Shown here in pieces: positions 59,924 to 64,000 of a stretch of DNA of 64,000 bases. The stretch is taken from contig NC_063184.1 in assembly GCF_023159225.1 (NCBI RefSeq), positions 12,451,528-12,515,527 on the forward strand, given 5' to 3'. The translations under genes were made by a program, and so were the position numbers. The DNA comes from Perognathus longimembris pacificus. Lineage: Eukaryota > Chordata > Mammalia > Rodentia > Heteromyidae. The notes beneath the pieces are model-generated. The model worked only from the letters and a program-made list of their open reading frames with translations, made no database searches and was not told where the DNA came from. Numbering within the stretch: position 1 is the stretch's first letter; every line of letters starts with the position of its first letter.

Positions 59924-61246
59924 AGAGAAAGGTAGATACTCTATAGATATTATCTCAGTAGATTCTGCATAGTCTATATCTATATATTCTTTATAGAAAT
60001 ATATGATGTATGTCTGTATGTACGTTATCAATTGGCGAAATAAAGCTTTCAGGAGCATGGACATATGAGGCTCACAGTTACACTAAGGTTTAAAAGAAGG
60101 GATACACATATATGCGTGTGCACATATATGCATATATATATATGCCATTATGTGTGATGAGTGATTTTTGTTTTTGCTCTAACCAGTATTCTTTAGATTA
60201 TTATCTTTATTGTCCTCTTGGTTTCAGTAGACCTGGACAATTGAAGATTTTTTTTTTTTCTCTTTTTAGGCTTCCAAGGTGCCAGCAAATCCCTAAGCAT
60301 TTCCAACATGTCTCATACTTTGGCGCTATGAGAAGCTGTCATTTACCCCTGGGGTTTTCCTCCACTTTGGTGGCTAGTTGAGGTGTTTCCTAGGTGTCTG
60401 GGTTTGACAGCATGAAAGTCCCATGGGAAAAGCAGAACCACCCAAGCTTAACAACAAAAGCTATGTATTTCATACAAAAGATCAACTTGGAAATGTACAT
60501 GGCTCCTTAGAGCCACTCAGGGTTTTTTTTCAGGGGTGTGTGTGAGCACTTTAAACAATATCCACACTTCAAAAACATCACTTCCCTCCACCCCCAAATA
60601 ATGTTTTGTTTTGTTTTGCAGCTCTGGGATTTGAATCCTGAAACAAGGGAAACAAATGCTCTCTATAGTGGAGAATGTTTTCATTGGTTGATTTGATGGA
60701 GTCTATTCATAAAATGAAGTTTTAATGGGAATGGTATAGTAGGACCCATACTGAGGTTTAGAAGAAGAATCTGGAATATGATTAGTAAACACATTGGGCC
60801 GAAAAGATCTGGATTCATATTGACTTACTTATAGGTCATCGGCTGGTAGTGCAATGGGAGAAAATATTTACTTTACACATATACTTTATGATCTTGGGGG
60901 AATTAGAGGAAATTCAATAAGAAAGTGGCTAGAAACATTTAAAACCCTTATTTAAAAGACTTAAGCAAATTAGAGTCTTATCAGATTAAAAACCACTACA
61001 AATGTAAGAACATTGTCTTCAGTGGAATGCTGTGGGGTCTGAGAAGGAGATCTGCCAAATCTCAGGGATAAAACACGTCATTTAAGCACCAGATAATGAG
61101 CCGAATGTAAATTAATTTCACCTTCTTTACCAACAGGCTGCTAGTGTAATATGTATAATTTAGTGATAAGATTGCAGGACCTAATAGAGCTGGAGGTAGA
61201 AGCTTCCATTCATGCAGGCCTGCATACCGGGATGTGTCCTCTGAAC

Positions 61247-61248
<2 letters not shown>

Positions 61249-61290
<42 letters not shown>
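61249..61290 (+). repeat. (GT)21 microsatellite
   Basis: Uninterrupted GT tract, no SINE attached. Confidence 0.97.
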
Positions 61291-61293
<3 letters not shown>

Positions 61294-62362
61294 GAGGTGA
61301 AGTGAAGGGTTAAAACCAGAAATGCTGATTGGAAACTTCCTGTTGAAGCAAGATTCCCTAGTAGCTAACTGCTTCTTACAGTGAGATAATGGTGGTAGAA
61401 AGACTTGGAAATGATCCTTGTTTGCTCCGACTGCTCTTAAGTGTATTGAAAACAGGGGAGGAATTATTATAGATATGGTTGGATGCAAGCAAAGGGGAGG
61501 CAAATGATCTAAAGATATTTGTGGTTGGCTTCCTCTGCTCAGTGCTAGCCTGAGTAAGTTTTCCAATATGGTGAATAAGGATTTGGAGGGAATTTGTGGC
61601 TGAAGATACCTTATGCTGGTGTTGCAAATCATTGACTGTAACGTCAAACAAATCCACATTCAAAGATGATAACACTAACTCCACAATAAAACAATCGTCA
61701 ATGCAGAAACCCAGGAGAGATTACTTTGTGTTCTTCAACTGACCTAAGCTAGAGGACAAAAGGACTTTTTTTTTTTTTTTGGGTGCTAGTACTTACTATA
61801 GCATTCCTCAGCTATAGCTCCAGCCAGTCAAGAAGACTTTGCAAAATTATTTTGCATATATTGAACTTTGTTCTTTAATTTCCTTGGAACAGAAATTTCC
61901 CTGGGAATAATACTGTAAATAGTTGATTCCTATCCCCCACAAGGTGATTTTGTTTTGTATAATATAAATGAAAAAAAGCTTTGTGTGCCCTCGTTGAACG
62001 TTTTATCTAAGCTTAGCGCAGACTCTACTACCTCTGCCTGCCTGTACTTTAAATCATTCCAGACAGCCTTGAGTTCCCTAGGAAAAGAAAATGACTGTTA
62101 AAAATTATCCTTGAAATTGGTTATTTGGTAACATCCTTAATTGTATGGAAATTCATTAAAGCATATTTTATATATAATTAGCTCAAGGTTGTTGATTCTA
62201 CGGGCTTTATGGATTTAAATGTGATTGATAATAAAGTAAACAAGAGAGTCGAATTTAAAGTGTGGCTCTCTCGGGTTAGGACGGGCTTAATACAGTGTAC
62301 AAGGAATTTGAAAGATCTAGGATATGTGTCTTAATCAACATTAAGTAGAATGGATAAGCTTT

Positions 62363-62381
62363 CAGCGTTTTCAAAACGCTG
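62363..62381. promoter_or_regulatory. Perfect 9-bp inverted repeat with 1-nt spacer
   Basis: CAGCGTTTTCAAAACGCTG, located about 0.85 kb upstream of the inferred isoform C start in a repeat-free block. A protein-dimer site or chance. Confidence 0.45.
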
Positions 62382-63192
62382 GGCTAGGGTTTCTCCTCTA
62401 TTGTGTGCTGCTTTCTGTCTAGGGACTAATAAGCATTACCAGGACGTGATTTGAGGCGACTTTTTATTCTTGTATAAATCCAGAGTGAACCACCAAACAG
62501 TTGTTCGTCTACAGTCAAAGTGATTTTCTTTTGACGGGTCCATTTTCTTCTCCATTTCTAATTTATTAGCCGGCCTCCCACCCCCGCCCCCACCCCACCC
62601 CCAGGACCCTATCTCCTTTGCAATTAAAGTAAAGCTTCCTTAGATTAGCGCGTCATTCACCTGACAAGCACTTTGGGGGGGGGGTGGAATTAAGAATGGA
62701 AAGGTGATTTGTGGAGGTTTTAATCATTTGGGAGTTCTAGGTAGGGTACAGAGCTGAGTGGGGGGGGGCAATTCTCACTGCAAAGAGATGTAATGAGACA
62801 CAAAAGGAAGGAGGACAAGGTTTTCTTATTGATCCTTGTAACTTTCAGGCCCCTCTACTTTTTGATTCTTTCCTTCCAGGCTCCATTCCTCCATCCTCAG
62901 CACCTATCTTAAAGCCAGATCGCCTGTGGCCGGGCTGGGGCAGAATTCCCAAGAACTTGCCTGTAGAGACCGGGTGGGCGCAGCTAGGAATGAAGCCGGC
63001 CCCGCACCGCTGATAGGTGCAGACAGAGCAAGGCCTTCAGCCGCGGCTCTGGGCGTCGGGATTGGTGTGGAGCCACGTCACTCCAGCCCGGCGAAGGGTC
63101 TGGGAGGAGGAGGAGGAGGCGGAGGCGGAGGCGGAGAGCGCGGGGAGGGCAGCTGCAGAGTGACGTCTCATCAGCAGGAAGCCCGCCTCTGG

Positions 63193-63198
63193 TTTTAA
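63193..63198 (+). promoter_or_regulatory. Possible non-canonical TATA element
   Basis: TTTTAA lies 30 bp downstream of the CRE-like site. If it acts as a TATA element, transcription would begin around 63220-63230. Inference only. Confidence 0.35.
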
Positions 63199-63224
63199 GA
63201 TGTTAGGCCAACAGGGAAGCGCGG

Positions 63225-63870
63225 AGCCACAGATCTGGTCGGACGCTCGCTGGGGTGCCTGGAGCTGAGCGGCGGCGCGGCCCGGCTCCGGCTCGACGGG
63301 CCCGCGGGGGTGTGCGTGCGCCCTGCCGGGGGTGTACACCGCTCGGGGGGCCCCGCGCCGCTGCTGTCGCCAAGGCCTCCGCTGCGGGGGATCTAATATC
63401 ATCTACCTGTCCCTGTCACTCTTGACACTTTGCTGTCAGAGCTGCCTCGCGGGGGGCGGGCAGAGCGCGAACGGCGTTAGCTTTCCTTATTGGAGAGGTA
63501 TTTGGGGGAGGGAGGAGGGACGGAGGGGGGGGTCTTGGTCCATTCTTGTTTCGCTTTGGATCTCCGAAGCCTGCTCCCCAAAGACGCTCCGAGCGGGTGC
63601 CCTCCCGCCCACCCACCCCCACCCCCCATGTCTCCGATTGCTCGCTGACACTCGGTTGCTGGACTTTTTTTTTTTTTTTTCTTCTGCTTGAGTCTTGCGG
63701 AGGAGACGGGGGCAGCTTGGCTGAGGGACTTGCCGGGGGTGACGACCCCGGGCTGTAGCCGTGGTCACTCCGCGCCTAGAGCGCAATCCAGGAACCGGCG
63801 ACGCGGTACACCCCATTGGGGGTCTCGGGGCGGGAGCCCAGGACTCGTAGCGCTGCTCACTCCCTCGTCC
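63225..63870 (+). other. PITX2: PITX2 exon 4 5' UTR (isoform C); start approximate
   Basis: Long G+C-rich leader preceding the isoform C ATG. It contains a small upstream ORF (63628) and a T-rich run (63667-63680). The 5' limit depends on the inferred core promoter. An intron within the leader cannot be excluded. Confidence 0.55.
63628..63648 (+). other. Short upstream ORF in the isoform C leader
   Basis: An ATG at 63628 opens a 6-codon frame (MSPIAR) ended by TGA, about 220 bases before the main start. Confidence 0.45.
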
Positions 63871-64000
63871 ATGAACTGCATGAAAGGCCCGCTGCACTCG
63901 GAGCACCGTGCAGTCGGGACCAAGCTGTTGGCCTCCTCCTCGTCCTCCTCCTGTCACCATCCCCAGCCTCTAGCCATGGCTTCGGTCCTGGCCCCGGGTC
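63871..64000 (+). CDS. PITX2: PITX2 isoform C first coding exon (partial)
   Basis: The ATG at 63871 starts [20 protein letters not shown], then [14 protein letters not shown] and AMASVLAPG, matching the recalled PITX2C-specific N-terminus with a few changes (human has L at position 10 and a four-serine run). The frame is open to the right edge, 43 codons and one base. The rest of this exon and the exons encoding the homeodomain and C-terminal OAR motif lie outside. PITX2C is the isoform of left-right asymmetry and heart/pulmonary-vein development. A second ATG (AMASV) at 63976 is in frame but downstream; the first is preferred because it matches the known start. Confidence 0.97.
   Translation, partial: MNCMKGPLHSEHRAVGTKLLASSSSSSCHHPQPLAMASVLAPG

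Larger units (their letters stand above)
53184..63224 (+). other. PITX2: PITX2 intron 3 / isoform C upstream region
   Basis: About 10 kb between exon 3 and the isoform C first exon. Only one young SINE (57430) and a few simple repeats interrupt it. A/T-rich unique blocks (54360-55340, 61060-61200, 62100-62560) have many ATTA/TAAT cores and look like constrained regulatory DNA, though this cannot be confirmed by eye. Several 60-110 codon ORFs, mostly in low-complexity sequence, are disregarded. Confidence 0.6.
62920..64000 (+). promoter_or_regulatory. PITX2: CpG-island promoter of PITX2 isoform C
   Basis: Dense CpG from about 62930 to the right edge. It includes a reverse CCAAT box (ATTGG at 63061-63065), a GGA/GGC tract (63108-63135), a CRE-like TGACGTCT at 63161 and a TTTTAA element at about 63193-63198. 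PITX2C is known to use an independent internal promoter in lateral-plate and cardiac tissue; the asymmetric enhancer that drives it is not in this window. Confidence 0.8.

Noticed and set aside
63200..63268. 22-codon upstream ORF before isoform C
   Set aside because: Its ATG overlaps the inferred core promoter, so it is probably not transcribed from the isoform C start.

Overview
This is mammalian nuclear DNA, most probably from a rodent. It has no dense prokaryotic-type coding. Instead it holds short interspersed repeats, LINE-1 fragments, ancient mammal-wide repeats (MIR), microsatellites, CpG islands and a few short, well-bounded exons. The commonest young repeats are a dimeric ID-like SINE and a B1-like/ID-like composite SINE. 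Together they suggest a heteromyid or geomyoid rodent (kangaroo rat, pocket mouse or gopher). That assignment is made from memory of SINE families and is tentative.

The only gene recognised is PITX2 (paired-like homeodomain transcription factor 2), on the + strand, covering the right quarter of the window. Its 5' half is present: a CpG-island promoter with a non-coding exon 1 ending at 48782; exon 2 with the isoform A/B start codon at 52525 (METNCRKLVSACVQL); a remnant of the isoform-B-specific exon 3 at about 53033-53183; and the alternative first exon of isoform C with its start codon at 63871 (MNCMKGPLH...), which runs off the right edge. The homeodomain exons are not in the window.

Layout: 1-40.3 kb is an intergenic stretch packed with about 30 lineage-specific SINEs, several L1 3' ends, MIRs and microsatellites; I see no gene there. 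From 40.35 kb to 57.4 kb there is no lineage-specific SINE, and only one in the whole right-hand 23.7 kb. This transposon-poor zone covers both PITX2 promoters, introns 1-3 and about 8 kb upstream, as expected around a developmental regulator with dense cis-control.

The most notable observation is that the isoform-B exon 3 appears broken. Its first half matches the PITX2B peptide in the frame entered from exon 2, its second half matches in the +1 frame, and the region next to the acceptor carries a GC-alternating stretch. Isoforms A and C look intact as far as they can be seen. Other points of interest are a textbook twin-primed (5'-inverted) L1, a right-hand tRNA-like module shared by two SINE families, SINE tails that repeatedly run into microsatellites, and two perfect palindromes in PITX2 non-coding DNA.
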